Of a stretch of DNA of 64,000 nt, positions 46,779 to 55,767 are shown in pieces. Position numbers and translations under genes: made by a program. The notes beneath the pieces were generated by a model that was not told the DNA's origin, ran no database searches, and saw nothing but the letters and a program-made list of their open reading frames with translations. The stretch covers positions 372,001-436,000 of the forward strand of contig CAZRRO010000002.1 of the NCBI GenBank assembly GCA_964602595.1, written 5' to 3'. Numbering within the stretch: the first letter of the stretch is position 1; each line of letters starts with the position of its first letter. The DNA comes from CAIWAH01 sp964602595. Lineage in GTDB: Bacteria; Verrucomicrobiota; Verrucomicrobiia; Limisphaerales; UBA9464.

Positions 46779-47380
46779 TGCACGACCGTTTCCAGATACG
46801 GCCGGATGACATTGGCGACCCGGCAGACCTTGGCGTGGTGCCAGAGTTCATCCGCCGTCACCTTGCGCGAACGCCACGCGTCCCGTAGGGCTTCCACCGC
46901 CACGTTGGTGCCGATCTGGTTCCGGAACTTGAAGCAGTCGGCCACCGTCTTGGCCGCCGAGTAGATCCGCACCGGCACGCCCTCAACCGGATGTTCCTCG
47001 ATGCCTTCCGTGAAGGAAGCCCCGGACAGGCGGACCGCCTTGAGGCGGACCGACTCCAGCCGGGGCGTCCACGCATTGCGGGGCAGCGCAATCCAGACTT
47101 CGGAAGGGGTCTCGGTCGTCAGTTCGTGGAACCGCAGCGCGGAGAGCAGGCAGACCACCGCCTGCGGCGACTGCCGGGCGACCTCCAGCAGCGAATGGTT
47201 CGGACCCGGCGCCCGGAGCGTGGACTGATAGACGCCCCGTCCGGTCCGTTCCCACAGGCCGTCCGCGACGAGCTGCGGCAGGCAGCGGCGCGGCACGCCG
47301 TGCCGCTCGAAGTCGCGGGCGCGGAGCACGCCGAAGCGGGCGGCCAGCTTGCGGGAGGTTTGTCGCAACCGTTCAACCAT
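46775..47380 (-). CDS. AbiEi-family antitoxin
   Basis: A 201-residue AbiEi-type antitoxin/repressor. N-terminal winged helix (LAARFGVLRARDFERHGVPR), then LWERTGRGVYQ, and a C-terminal domain with ALRFHELTTE and YSAAKTVADCFKFRNQIG. Type IV systems: AbiEi represses its operon by binding repeats upstream. Retained intact beside a deleted toxin, so it could act as an anti-addiction immunity gene or simply be decaying. Confidence 0.88.
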   Translation of the reverse strand: MVERLRQTSRKLAARFGVLRARDFERHGVPRRCLPQLVADGLWERTGRGVYQSTLRAPGPNHSLLEVARQSPQAVVCLLSALRFHELTTETPSEVWIALPRNAWTPRLESVRLKAVRLSGASFTEGIEEHPVEGVPVRIYSAAKTVADCFKFRNQIGTNVAVEALRDAWRSRKVTADELWHHAKVCRVANVIRPYLETVVQ

Positions 47381-47634
47381 GGCTCATCATACAATACCTA
47401 CACACTTATTCGCAAGTGGTGATGTTTTGTGTCATCGCCCCGGCCACTTCCCCTGCCGCTGAATTGGCCGCGATAAAATAGGTTATCGCGGCTGGCGGCG
47501 GCGGGGGAAGGCCTTCCCGGTCCCCCCGTTGACGTTGCCCCGGTGATCTGTGGTAAGACGTCATCCTGGAGGTTTGATCGCGCGGTGCGCGGTCGTCTGC
47601 ATTCGCTCCAGTGACTCCATACCCAGCAATTACC

Positions 47635-47895
47635 ATGGCAACATCCAGGGAAAAACCGGTCCACGAGATCCGGCTGGGGGCGGTGAAGGCCGCCCTCTGG
47701 AAAAACGACACCGACAGCGGCGTCCGGTTCAACGTGACGTTCAGCCGGCTCTACAAGGACGGCGACGAGTGGAAGAACAGCGACTCGTTCGGCCGTGACG
47801 ACCTGCTGCTCCTGGCGAAGGTCGCCGACCTGACCCACACCTGGATCTGCGAACAGCAGGCCCAGGGCGGCGAGCGCGAACGCGGCCACCGCTGA
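47635..47895 (+). CDS. Small conserved plasmid-type protein
   Basis: An 86-residue protein with the conserved pattern EIRLGAVKAALWKNDTDSGV, RFNVTFSRLYKDGDEWKNSD and SFGRDDLLLLAKVADLTHTW. It matches small proteins seen on plasmids and integrated elements of diverse bacteria; function unknown. ATG at 47635 chosen as the first that starts this pattern. Confidence 0.72.
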   Translation: MATSREKPVHEIRLGAVKAALWKNDTDSGVRFNVTFSRLYKDGDEWKNSDSFGRDDLLLLAKVADLTHTWICEQQAQGGERERGHR

Positions 47896-47929
47896 TGCGC
47901 GCGAGGTTTTGAAGAAGGTTCGGGCTTTC

Positions 47930-47955
47930 GGGAATTGTGCCTCAAACAATCTCCC
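47930..47955 (+). repeat. Second copy of the GCCNCAA-loop hairpin
   Basis: The stem GGGAATTGT/ACAATcTCCC (one bulged C) encloses loop GCCTCAA, downstream of the previous gene and followed by a pyrimidine-rich stretch. It resembles the hairpin at 43578-43602 in loop, size and flanks. Confidence 0.45.
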
Positions 47956-48071
47956 ATCCTCTCCCCCCTTTCTGTGTGAGCCACGCTCCCCGCCTTTCGG
48001 TGGCCGCTCCCTTGCGTAGGCAGCCAGTCCATGATAGACTGGTTAAAGTCTGGTCAATTTGGAATCCGTTT

Positions 48072-48335
48072 ATGTCCACCATCACCGCCTTTGACGCCAA
48101 GACCCGGTTCGGCGAACTCCTGGAGCGCGTCGCGCGCGGCGAGGAGATCGTCATCACCCGCCATGACAAGCCGGTCGCCCGCATCGTGCCGGAAGGCCAG
48201 CAGAGCCTGGCACAAGTCCAGTTTGCGGTCGCGGGCCTACGGACGTTGCGGACCAAGATCCAGGCCCGCACCCGTGGCCAGAAACCGCTCACCGACGCCG
48301 AGGTGCGTTCGGCGATTTCGGAGGGCCGCCGGTGA
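48072..48335 (+). CDS. Phd/YefM-type antitoxin of a VapC pair
   Basis: An 87-residue antitoxin: ITAFDAKTRFGELLERVARG, EEIVITRHDKPVARIVPEG. Its stop overlaps the toxin start (GTGA at 48332-48335), typical of a TA operon. Confidence 0.9.
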   Translation: MSTITAFDAKTRFGELLERVARGEEIVITRHDKPVARIVPEGQQSLAQVQFAVAGLRTLRTKIQARTRGQKPLTDAEVRSAISEGRR

Positions 48336-48745
48336 AGCGGGTGGTCATCGATGCCTCCATTGCGTTGGCATGGGTTCATCCCGCCCAGGCGACCACGGTG
48401 ACGGACGAATTGCTGGAAGAGGTCGGACGCGGCGCTCGCGTCGTGGTTCCCGCCCTCTGGGCAGTGGAAGTGGCGAACGCCCTGCTGGTGCTGGAACGGC
48501 GCAAGAAGCTCAGGCAGGTCGAGCGCTTGGAAGCGCTCGCCACCTTGCTGGCTCTGAATGCAGCCGTGGATGAGGAAGGCCACCGGTTCGCCTTCACGAA
48601 AGTTTCGGAGCTGGCCCTGGCGCACGGCCTTTCAGCCTACGACGCCAGTTACCTCGAACTCGCCCTTCGGGAACGGCTGCCGCTGGCGACGAAGGACGAG
48701 CCGTTGCGTCAGGCGGCCTCGAAGGCGGGTGTCCGCGTGCGATGA
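48332..48745 (+). CDS. PIN-domain toxin (VapC family)
   Basis: A 137-residue PIN ribonuclease starting at GTG. Acidic active-site residues are visible: VVIDASIALAW (Asp7), ALWAVEVANALL (Glu), LSAYDASYLELA (Asp) and KDEPL (Asp). Toxic RNase held in check by the coupled antitoxin; likely stabilises the element. Confidence 0.92.
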   Translation: MKRVVIDASIALAWVHPAQATTVTDELLEEVGRGARVVVPALWAVEVANALLVLERRKKLRQVERLEALATLLALNAAVDEEGHRFAFTKVSELALAHGLSAYDASYLELALRERLPLATKDEPLRQAASKAGVRVR

Positions 48746-48908
48746 ACCAAGGGGTTGCGCGACTCCCACAATGGGAACGCCTCACGCCGCAACCAGACGG
48801 AACTTCGGCGGTCGGAAGACGACGATCTCATACATGACCGGCGAGTTGCTCATGGAATTGGGGATAGCAGGCGGAACCAAGGTGGGGCAATCCGGTGGAT
48901 CGCGATGA

Positions 48909-49205
48909 TCAGGGCTTGGGTGTTATCGCCCGGCGCCGGACCGCTTTGCCGCGGGGACCGACCGCGACATTCGCGAGCGCCACCGTGAGCAGCTCCCCCG
49001 CATCGATGTCCAGTGCCCGGGAAATCCGGAGCAGGGTGTCGATGGTGGGGTTGGCGGGCTGCGACTCGAACATGCTGATGAAGGACTGGCTGAGTCCCGA
49101 CTGAGCCGCGAGCGCGTTCATCGAAACACCTTGGCGCCGCCGCTCCTCGCTCAGCAGGCGCGCCAGCTCCGCGCAGACCGCTTTCCGGATAGTTCCTTCG
49201 TCCAC
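48909..49205 (-). CDS. XRE-family HTH repressor
   Basis: A 98-residue protein with a clear helix-turn-helix (RRRQGVSMNALAAQSGLSQS, FISMFESQPANPTIDTLLRI). The remaining C-terminal part is basic. Divergent from the small gene at 49269, across a 63-bp gap that contains a perfect 16-bp palindrome, its likely operator. Confidence 0.9.
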   Translation of the reverse strand: MDEGTIRKAVCAELARLLSEERRRQGVSMNALAAQSGLSQSFISMFESQPANPTIDTLLRISRALDIDAGELLTVALANVAVGPRGKAVRRRAITPKP

Positions 49206-49230
49206 GTCCTACCGCTATACCATTCCATGG

Positions 49231-49259
49231 TTGACACCGCATATCAGTAAACTGATAAC
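49231..49259 (+). promoter_or_regulatory. Promoter with overlapping 16-bp palindromic operator
   Basis: TTGACA at 49231-49236 is followed after 17 bp by GATAAC (49254-49259), a good sigma70-like promoter for the gene at 49269. The palindrome TATCAGTAAACTGATA (49242-49257) fills the spacer, so a bound XRE dimer would block it. The -10 ends only 9 bp before the ATG, suggesting a leaderless or very short-leader mRNA. Confidence 0.75.
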
Positions 49260-49268
49260 CCTTTCACC

Positions 49269-49499
49269 ATGTTCATCCGACGTCTCGGCTCCCCCACTCT
49301 CCCGTGCTCCGGCGGCAACAGTTGTCCGGACATCCTCGAACTTGAATCCGGCGACTATGCGGTCATCGGCACCGACATCACGACGGAGGCGACGGGGAAG
49401 TTCCCGGCGGGTTCCGGCTGCGGGCCGGGCGAACGGGTGGTCCGGGTGCCCCGCCGTATCCTGGTCGCCGCCCGGGCGGACATTCCGGCGGCCGCCTGA
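49269..49499 (+). CDS. Small protein under XRE control
   Basis: A 76-residue protein: SPTLPCSGGNSCPDILELES, GDYAVIGTDITTEATGKFP, GCGPGERVVRVPRRILVAAR. The Cys-rich N-terminus and AVIGTDITTE match small proteins often coded next to XRE regulators in actinobacteria and other groups; function unknown. Confidence 0.75.
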   Translation: MFIRRLGSPTLPCSGGNSCPDILELESGDYAVIGTDITTEATGKFPAGSGCGPGERVVRVPRRILVAARADIPAAA

Positions 49500-49541
49500 G
49501 CCGGCTTTCGGGACGGGGCGCTTCCGTGGTAGCGTGCCCGG

Positions 49542-50018
49542 ATGCCCCACCCGCTTGCCTGGCTCAACGACAACTGGTTTTCCCTGCTGCAAAGCCTGGG
49601 CATCGTCGGCGGCCTGCTGTTCACGGGGTTCGCGGCGCGGCGCGAGGCCCGGTCCCGGCTAACCAGCGACCGGCTGGTCCTGCTGGAACAGCACCGGGAA
49701 CTCTGGAGCGAGGTTCACCGGCGGCCCGAGCTGGAGCGGGTCGTGCTGCCGTCCGTGGACCTGGTGGCCCACCCCGTCAGCGTGGCTGAGGAACGTTTCC
49801 TCAACCTCGTCATCGTCCATTTCCACACCGGCTGGCAGCTCGCCGTCAGCGGCGTCGTCCATTCCCCGGAAATCATGGCGGCGGATGTCCGCAGCTTCTT
49901 CGCCCTGCCGCTGCCCCGCGCGGTCTGGGAACAGGCCAAAGCCGCCCGGGACCCGGAATTTGTGCGGTTCGTGGAGACGGCGTTGGCCGCCCGGGACGAC
50001 GATCCGCCGCCCCGCTGA
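49542..50018 (+). CDS. Hypothetical single-TM protein
   Basis: A 158-residue protein with one N-terminal membrane segment (WFSLLQSLGIVGGLLFTGFA) followed by a soluble helical part. No family recognised. 42 bp after the previous gene, possibly cotranscribed. Confidence 0.65.
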   Translation: MPHPLAWLNDNWFSLLQSLGIVGGLLFTGFAARREARSRLTSDRLVLLEQHRELWSEVHRRPELERVVLPSVDLVAHPVSVAEERFLNLVIVHFHTGWQLAVSGVVHSPEIMAADVRSFFALPLPRAVWEQAKAARDPEFVRFVETALAARDDDPPPR

Positions 50019-50064
50019 ACTGGCGGCGGCCCAGGGATTGCCTGGGCCGCCCGGACACTCGGAA

Positions 50065-51171
50065 TCAGCGCAGGGTGCGCCCGCGGACGATGGCCATGGT
50101 GTCGATGGCCGGGCGGGTCAACGGCGACAGCTCCCGGCGGGCGAGGTCCCCGCGGGCCTTGTCGCCTTCCCGCACGGGCACCCGGCCTTGCGTCAGCACC
50201 TGTTCAACCTCCTCGGGGGTGGGCGGCACCGTGAATTGGGGCGCCTCCGAAACCCGCTTGCCGTTGATCACCTCGCCGTCCCCGGCCACCTGGAGGAACC
50301 AGTTCGCGTCCTTCTCCAGCAGGTCGATGTGGAGCCGGAGCAGCGCGGAGAACTGATTCGGGCGCATGGGAACCGGGGAATGGTCGGCCAGGAAACGGGC
50401 CAGAGTGTCCTTGTCGTTCGACCATTCGCTCCAGCCGTTGAATTGGTTTCCGTAAATCCGGTAGAACTCGAAACCCAGGTTGGCACTCCCGCGGTAAGTC
50501 ACCCCGTTCAGCCGATCCACCTCCGGCACGCCGCGCAGCGCGAGGTGGGGTCGCCACTCCCGCACTTGCAGGAGCATGACCTCGTTCTTGCCCACCAGCT
50601 TGGTGTAGAGGTGATCGCCCTGGGCGAACCAGTAGTGGCTGATTGCCCGCAGCACGTTTTCGCGGGCCTCCTCCTGGCGGGCGAGCCGGGCCATCTCGTC
50701 GGGAGTCGGGGGCAGCACGCTGACCTTGGCTGCGTATTTCTTCCGGCCATCCACCTGGGCCGTCCAGTGCCAGCGGCCCGCGACATTGGTCGCATACGTC
50801 TCGGCCTCGTGCCACAGGAAGACCCAGCCCGGGGCCGTCGGGACCCCTTGGACCTTGCCACCGCCCCGCACCTTGCCGAGGTCATCCCGGGCCTCGAAGA
50901 CCACCTCCATGGGCCGCCCGACCGGGGCGTCCACGAGCCGCAGTTCCAACGTGTAACCGGCGGTCTGCGCGACCTCCGCCACCGGATTGCCAGCTCCGAT
51001 CGGGTTGCCCGGGTCCACGACCACGAGCTGATTGGCGGGCGGGGCGGCGGGTGGCTCCGCCTCGCGGCCCAGGCCGAAGGCGGCCGGGGCGGTATCCTTG
51101 GGGTTGAGTTTGCGGCCACAGCCGGTGAACAGCAGCGTGCCGACGATGAGGAGACTGAGGTTATGTTTCAT
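50065..51171 (-). CDS. Hypothetical lipoprotein of the mobilisation module
   Basis: A 368-residue protein with a signal peptide and lipobox (LIVGTLLFTGC), so an outer- or inner-membrane lipoprotein. No recognised domain in the mature part. It overlaps the coupling-protein gene stop by 4 bp, so it is the distal gene of the mobilisation operon and could act in mating-pair contact or entry exclusion; that is inference. Confidence 0.8.
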   Translation of the reverse strand: MKHNLSLLIVGTLLFTGCGRKLNPKDTAPAAFGLGREAEPPAAPPANQLVVVDPGNPIGAGNPVAEVAQTAGYTLELRLVDAPVGRPMEVVFEARDDLGKVRGGGKVQGVPTAPGWVFLWHEAETYATNVAGRWHWTAQVDGRKKYAAKVSVLPPTPDEMARLARQEEARENVLRAISHYWFAQGDHLYTKLVGKNEVMLLQVREWRPHLALRGVPEVDRLNGVTYRGSANLGFEFYRIYGNQFNGWSEWSNDKDTLARFLADHSPVPMRPNQFSALLRLHIDLLEKDANWFLQVAGDGEVINGKRVSEAPQFTVPPTPEEVEQVLTQGRVPVREGDKARGDLARRELSPLTRPAIDTMAIVRGRTLR

Positions 51172-52655
51172 TTCTTTCCTTTGGGCAGTTTGTTGAGGGG
51201 ATTTTCACCTTCCGCCGGTGGTTTATCCGGGGAAGAAAGCAGTTCCGGGAATTCGCCCAGCCCGAGCCGTTCGAGGTCGGCGGGCCGCCACTCGGTCAGG
51301 ATTTCATGTTCCGGGGGCCGGTCGATCAGGTCGGCGATGCCCCGGGCCGGATTCGGCACGGCCCGGTTGAGGAACGGTCCGGACAGGACGTGGAAGTAGG
51401 GGTGACCGATGCTGGCGGTGTCGTAGTATCCGGCGATGCCGTTGTAGCGCGTGGCCTCGGGCAGCCGCTGGAATCCCGAGGGCGGCAGGGCCGGCCGCGT
51501 GTGCCGGGATTTCTGTTGGGCGATGCCGAACGTGCGGGCCGACTCCTGCCAGAAGCTAAAGGGCTTGCCGGACTGCGACTGGGTGCTGCTGGAGTTCCAC
51601 GTGTGATGCACCAGCTCCAGCTCCTGGTCGCCGAAATGGGCCGAGGCGAACTTGGCCGACTCAATCTCGGTCAGCTTGAGGAACGCCTTGTTGCGGCAGG
51701 CCCCAAAGATCTCGTGGGCCAGGTGCTGGCCATAGACTTCGATGAGCCCCGGCAGATCCTGGAACCCCACGACCACGCAGGCCCCTTTCGAACGGCCCTC
51801 CACCATGAAGGACGGGATGGAGTCAAAACGTCCGGCCGTCCGCAGTTCGTCCACGATGATCCAGGTCTGCGGCGCGGGAAACAGCCGGGTGGCCTCCTCC
51901 CCCTTCAGGATGAGCTGGGTCAGCCGGTGAAGGATCGCGCGGTTGATCTGCTGGACCGTGCTGTTGAGCGAGGGGCTGCGTCCCAGCAGGAAGATGCGTT
52001 CCTCCCGCAGGAAATCCTGGAGGCTCACCTTGGCGGTGGCGCGTTCCCAGGCGGCGGCCACGAACGTCAGCCGCCGGATCGTGGCGTCGACCGTGGCCTC
52101 GACGCTCTTCTGCATCTCACCGGTGCCGAGGTAACGCCGGACCAGCGCCTCGGTGTTGGGATTGGAACCGAGCACCCGCTGGAGCCGCCGGTCGTGGCGC
52201 AACGTGAGCACCACGTCCCGCAGGGTCCAGCGGCCGGGCGCGAGCGTCGTGAACGACTCCATGACGCCGCCGAGCAGGCTGCGGGCGGCTTCCGGGAAGA
52301 ACGGCTGCAACTCCTCCTTCTCCGGCACCAGGATGGTGCCCATCTCCATCGCGATGGCGGGCGAGGAGATGTCCCGGGCCATGTCCCAGGCCGCGGACCG
52401 GAGGTCGAAGGGATTGAGGATCGTGATCCGTTCGGGGGGCAGGCCGAGGCCGATGAGGGTCGCGTAGATGTCCCGCTTCGCATCAAAGATCAGCGCCCGC
52501 CGGTTGGAGCCGGGGCGGATGCCCGGCAGGACGGACTTCATCAGGAGCGCCAGAGAGGTGGACTTGCCCGAGCCGGGCGCGCCGATGATGCCGAAGTGTT
52601 GGGTGCCGGTGGAGACGGGCAGATGGAGTCCGCCCCAGAATATGGAGTCGCGCAT
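51168..52655 (-). CDS. Type IV coupling protein (TraD/VirD4-like)
   Basis: A 495-residue ATPase with Walker A GAPGSGKST (residues 25-33) and Walker B WIIVDELRTAG (about 265-275), followed by SKGACVVVGFQDLPGLIEVY typical of TraD/TrwB. No N-terminal membrane helices are present in this chain; the small membrane protein encoded just upstream may supply them. It would feed the relaxase-DNA complex to a secretion channel. Confidence 0.88.
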   Translation of the reverse strand: MRDSIFWGGLHLPVSTGTQHFGIIGAPGSGKSTSLALLMKSVLPGIRPGSNRRALIFDAKRDIYATLIGLGLPPERITILNPFDLRSAAWDMARDISSPAIAMEMGTILVPEKEELQPFFPEAARSLLGGVMESFTTLAPGRWTLRDVVLTLRHDRRLQRVLGSNPNTEALVRRYLGTGEMQKSVEATVDATIRRLTFVAAAWERATAKVSLQDFLREERIFLLGRSPSLNSTVQQINRAILHRLTQLILKGEEATRLFPAPQTWIIVDELRTAGRFDSIPSFMVEGRSKGACVVVGFQDLPGLIEVYGQHLAHEIFGACRNKAFLKLTEIESAKFASAHFGDQELELVHHTWNSSSTQSQSGKPFSFWQESARTFGIAQQKSRHTRPALPPSGFQRLPEATRYNGIAGYYDTASIGHPYFHVLSGPFLNRAVPNPARGIADLIDRPPEHEILTEWRPADLERLGLGEFPELLSSPDKPPAEGENPLNKLPKGKK

Positions 52656-52658
52656 GGA

Positions 52659-53213
52659 TCAGTTGTGGTGAGGGTTGTCGATCGGGGTAATGGGAGGGGG
52701 ACCGGAGGGGGCCGACCCGAGCTGTTCCGCCCGCTGTTCCGCGTCGGCAAACGAGATGAACTCGGGACCGCGGACCACCGTTTCCGAATCCGGGGGCACC
52801 GGGGACGGCCGCGGATAGAACTGGCCGGCAAAGACCGTCAGGCCGGCCCACAGGCCGGTGGTGTTCACCGGCGTCCACGGGGCGAGCCGGGCCGGCAGCA
52901 GGAAGTCGAGCCAGAGCGGGAACGTGAACAGTTCGGCGGCGGCCAAGGCGGTAACCACCCCGGTGTAGGCCACGGCGAACCCGAGCAGGCAGCGAACCCG
53001 CCGGGGCCAGCCGGCCCAGCGCATCAGCCAGCGGTCCGGCAGGCTGAACCAGCCGAGCAAGGGCAGGCCGATCCCGGCGGCCACGCCCACCACATGCTGC
53101 GGGTTGACCGTGTGGGGCGCGCTGACGCCGAGGGTCAGCCCCGTGAGGATCAGGCAGGCCCAACCCCAGAACCCTTTCGGGCGGAGCATCCAGAAACGGT
53201 GGGAAGCATTCAT
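52659..53213 (-). CDS. Multi-TM membrane protein of the mobilisation module
   Basis: A 184-residue protein with about four hydrophobic segments in the first 125 residues and a Pro-rich soluble tail. It lies between the relaxase (4-bp overlap) and the coupling protein (3-bp gap). Likely the membrane anchor of the anchorless coupling protein, by position. Confidence 0.8.
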   Translation of the reverse strand: MNASHRFWMLRPKGFWGWACLILTGLTLGVSAPHTVNPQHVVGVAAGIGLPLLGWFSLPDRWLMRWAGWPRRVRCLLGFAVAYTGVVTALAAAELFTFPLWLDFLLPARLAPWTPVNTTGLWAGLTVFAGQFYPRPSPVPPDSETVVRGPEFISFADAEQRAEQLGSAPSGPPPITPIDNPHHN

Positions 53214-55765
53214 CGGGAGTGGGAATGGGAATGGGTTTTGGCGCTGGAATGGGCGGCGGACTCCCGGCGACGACGCTCCTCCTCTTCCTGGCGACGGCGT
53301 TCTTCCGCCTCCCGTTTCCGCCGGGCCTCGGCCTCCTTTTCCTGCCGGTCCTTTTCCCGCTGCGCGGTGGCGTCCGGACGCACCTCCGGCGCCGGCCGGT
53401 CGGCCCGCAGGTTCGGGAATTCCCGGAGGTCAATCCGCCGATGGGTGGCATCGTCAAACCGCACGAGGATGCCCGTCCGCTCGACCCGGACGACGGTCGC
53501 GCTCTCGCCGGCCTTGACGCCACGGACCTTGTCACTGGCCCGGAAGGTGAACCGTTGGCCCTTGGCAAACTCGGACGCGGCCTGTGCGGCCCGGGCCAGT
53601 TCCTTGCGGCGCTCGGCGGCGTCGCTGGCGACGGCGACCCGGTAGGACCGGACCTTGCGGGCGCGACTCCAGCCGGGCGCCTCCGGGAACAGGTAGCCTT
53701 TCCGCACCTGGACCCGGACGAACGGCAGCTTTTTCTGGGCGATGACTTCCTCCGTCTTCCGGGACGGCTTGGGTGGCTTGGGCCGTTTTGGCCGGGGCTT
53801 GCGCGTGAGGACCTTGCGGACGGGTGCCGCCACCTTATGCCAGGCCTCCCAGCCGCGGGCGGCCGCGGGCTTGGGCTCGGGCGAACCGGGCTGCAACTCC
53901 TCGGCCGGTTTGGGGCCGGACCCGGGGGGCGCGTCGGCCGGCCGGAGCGGCGGGCGTTGGTCTTCCGGACGGCGTTCTTCCGGCTCCCGTTTCTGCGGGT
54001 CCTGCGCCTGCGCCTGGGCTTGGGCTTGGGCCTTAGCCTGGGTCTCCTTTTCCGGTGGGGCCTTTTCCGGCTGCGCGACGGCATCCCGCCGCACCGCCCC
54101 GCGGCGCCGGGCGGCCGACAGATGCGGGAACTCCCGGAAGTCGATCCGCCGATAGACGCCATCGTCCAACTGCACGAGGATGCCTGTCTGCTCGACCCGG
54201 ACGACGGTGGCCCACTCGCCGGCCCGGACGGCGGGGACCTTGTCGCTCGCCTGGAAGGTGAACTTTTGGCCCTCGGTAAATTTGGCCGCGACCTGTTCGG
54301 CCTTGGCGAATTCCTTGCGGCGCTCGGCGGCGTCGCGGGCGACGGCGATCCGGTAGGACGGCATGAAGCGGGCGGGACTCCAGCCGGGCGCCTCCGGGAA
54401 CAGGTAGCCCTTCCGCACCTGGAGCCGGAGGAAGGACAGCTTTTTCTGGCCGACGACCCGCTCGGCCCTCCGGGGCATCGGGGATCCGCGTCGGCGCGGG
54501 AGGTATTTTCGGATGGCTACGGTGATCTTCCGCCAGGCCTCCCAGCGGCGGGCGGCCGCGGCCTTCGGGTCGAGCGCAGCGGATTGTTTGGCAGCGGACT
54601 GTTTGGCATCGGCCGGTTCGGCGCCGGACTGTTTGGCCGCGTCGGCCGGCCGGCGCGGCGGTCGTTGGTCTTCCGGGCGGCGATTCTTCGCCGACGGCTT
54701 CTTGGGCTGTTCCGGGTTCTCGTTGCGCCCCCGTCCGGCCTTCGGGTCCTGGGTCGCTGGCTCCTTCCGTTCAGCCTCGGGGGCCAACCGCCCGGCGGCG
54801 GCCGGCCGCGGGGAGTCCTCGCGAGTTTCCCCCGCCGCCTTCGCCGGGTCTTCCTGCGGGGTGCGGCCCCGGGGGGCGGTGAGCCGTTGGGCCTCGGCTT
54901 GGCTCCAGCCGAATTCCCGGCCGACTTGCTGCCACTGCTCGAACAGGGTCGAACGGGCGACCTCGACCTTGTCGGGCCGCGTGGCCAGCGCGACGGCCTT
55001 GGCCGCCACGGCGGAGTAGCCCCCGGTTTCGGCAAAGACCGCCAGCATGGCTTTCCGCCGTTTCGACATTTCGTCACTGAGCGCCTGCGGCACCTGCGGG
55101 AGGCGGAACGTCTGGCCGGTCCATTCGATGGCCACGCCCAGGTCGCGGTGGAGCCGGTCCGCCAGGAACGCCTGGTAATGCGCGCCCAGCCCCATCTTCA
55201 GGGCAAAGAACTCGCTGCTCTCCAAGGCGCCGGTGCGGCCGTCCCGCCGTTGCGCCAGATTCAGGACCAAGGCGTGCGAATGGAGCTGGGGGTCCAGTGC
55301 CCGGGAGGTGCCGTGTTCGAACACGGCCGCGACGATGGGCGTCCGCTCCCAATGTCGGCCCCCTTTGCCCGAACGGGTGTAGGCGACGGTCCGCTCCAGC
55401 AGGTCGAGGGTGGACGCGACGGCGGCGGCGTGGGCCGCCTGGAGGCGGGCCCGGGTCTCGGGGTCCGCCTGGGACCAGAGCACCGAGACGCTCTTGGGGG
55501 CGCTGAACGTGAGGTCCCAGCCATTCCGCCGTTCGGGGTCGCCCGCGTTCTGGACCAAGGGCGTCGAACCATCGGGCGAGTAGCCGGCAAACAGGCGGCG
55601 CAGGGTTTCCGGGGAGACCTCCCCTGCCAGCCCGAACTGCCGGGCCAGGCCCCCGTGCCAAAGGCCCGGCGGTTCGCCGCCGTTGAGGTAGTAATCTTCG
55701 CGGGCCAATGACAGGTAGTAGTTGGCCCCGGCGGTCCCGGTGATGGGTTGGGATATGCTGAGCAT
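53210..55765 (-). CDS. MobF/TrwC-type relaxase with duplicated C-terminal module
   Basis: An 851-residue relaxase. N-terminal catalytic tyrosines are Y17-Y18 (NYYLSLA) and possibly Y25-Y26; the metal-binding His set is H151, H162 and H164 in FEHGTSRALDPQLHSHALVL. The usual C-terminal helicase (Walker motifs) is absent. Instead a unit of about 200 residues occurs twice (about 362-560 and 598-795), each with RRPEDQRPP, a KKLxFxRxQVRKGYLFPEAP segment and RRIDxREFP. These look like small SH3-like/beta modules in a charged disordered linker. The start at 55765 puts MLSISQP at the N-terminus, as in TrwC. Confidence 0.87.
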   Translation of the reverse strand: MLSISQPITGTAGANYYLSLAREDYYLNGGEPPGLWHGGLARQFGLAGEVSPETLRRLFAGYSPDGSTPLVQNAGDPERRNGWDLTFSAPKSVSVLWSQADPETRARLQAAHAAAVASTLDLLERTVAYTRSGKGGRHWERTPIVAAVFEHGTSRALDPQLHSHALVLNLAQRRDGRTGALESSEFFALKMGLGAHYQAFLADRLHRDLGVAIEWTGQTFRLPQVPQALSDEMSKRRKAMLAVFAETGGYSAVAAKAVALATRPDKVEVARSTLFEQWQQVGREFGWSQAEAQRLTAPRGRTPQEDPAKAAGETREDSPRPAAAGRLAPEAERKEPATQDPKAGRGRNENPEQPKKPSAKNRRPEDQRPPRRPADAAKQSGAEPADAKQSAAKQSAALDPKAAAARRWEAWRKITVAIRKYLPRRRGSPMPRRAERVVGQKKLSFLRLQVRKGYLFPEAPGWSPARFMPSYRIAVARDAAERRKEFAKAEQVAAKFTEGQKFTFQASDKVPAVRAGEWATVVRVEQTGILVQLDDGVYRRIDFREFPHLSAARRRGAVRRDAVAQPEKAPPEKETQAKAQAQAQAQAQDPQKREPEERRPEDQRPPLRPADAPPGSGPKPAEELQPGSPEPKPAAARGWEAWHKVAAPVRKVLTRKPRPKRPKPPKPSRKTEEVIAQKKLPFVRVQVRKGYLFPEAPGWSRARKVRSYRVAVASDAAERRKELARAAQAASEFAKGQRFTFRASDKVRGVKAGESATVVRVERTGILVRFDDATHRRIDLREFPNLRADRPAPEVRPDATAQREKDRQEKEAEARRKREAEERRRQEEEERRRRESAAHSSAKTHSHSHSR

Positions 55766-55767
55766 GG

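Noticed and set aside
51306..55711. Two plus-strand open frames of about 780 and 830 codons
   Set aside because: They are antisense to the coupling protein and relaxase, both with catalytic motifs; a consequence of high GC.
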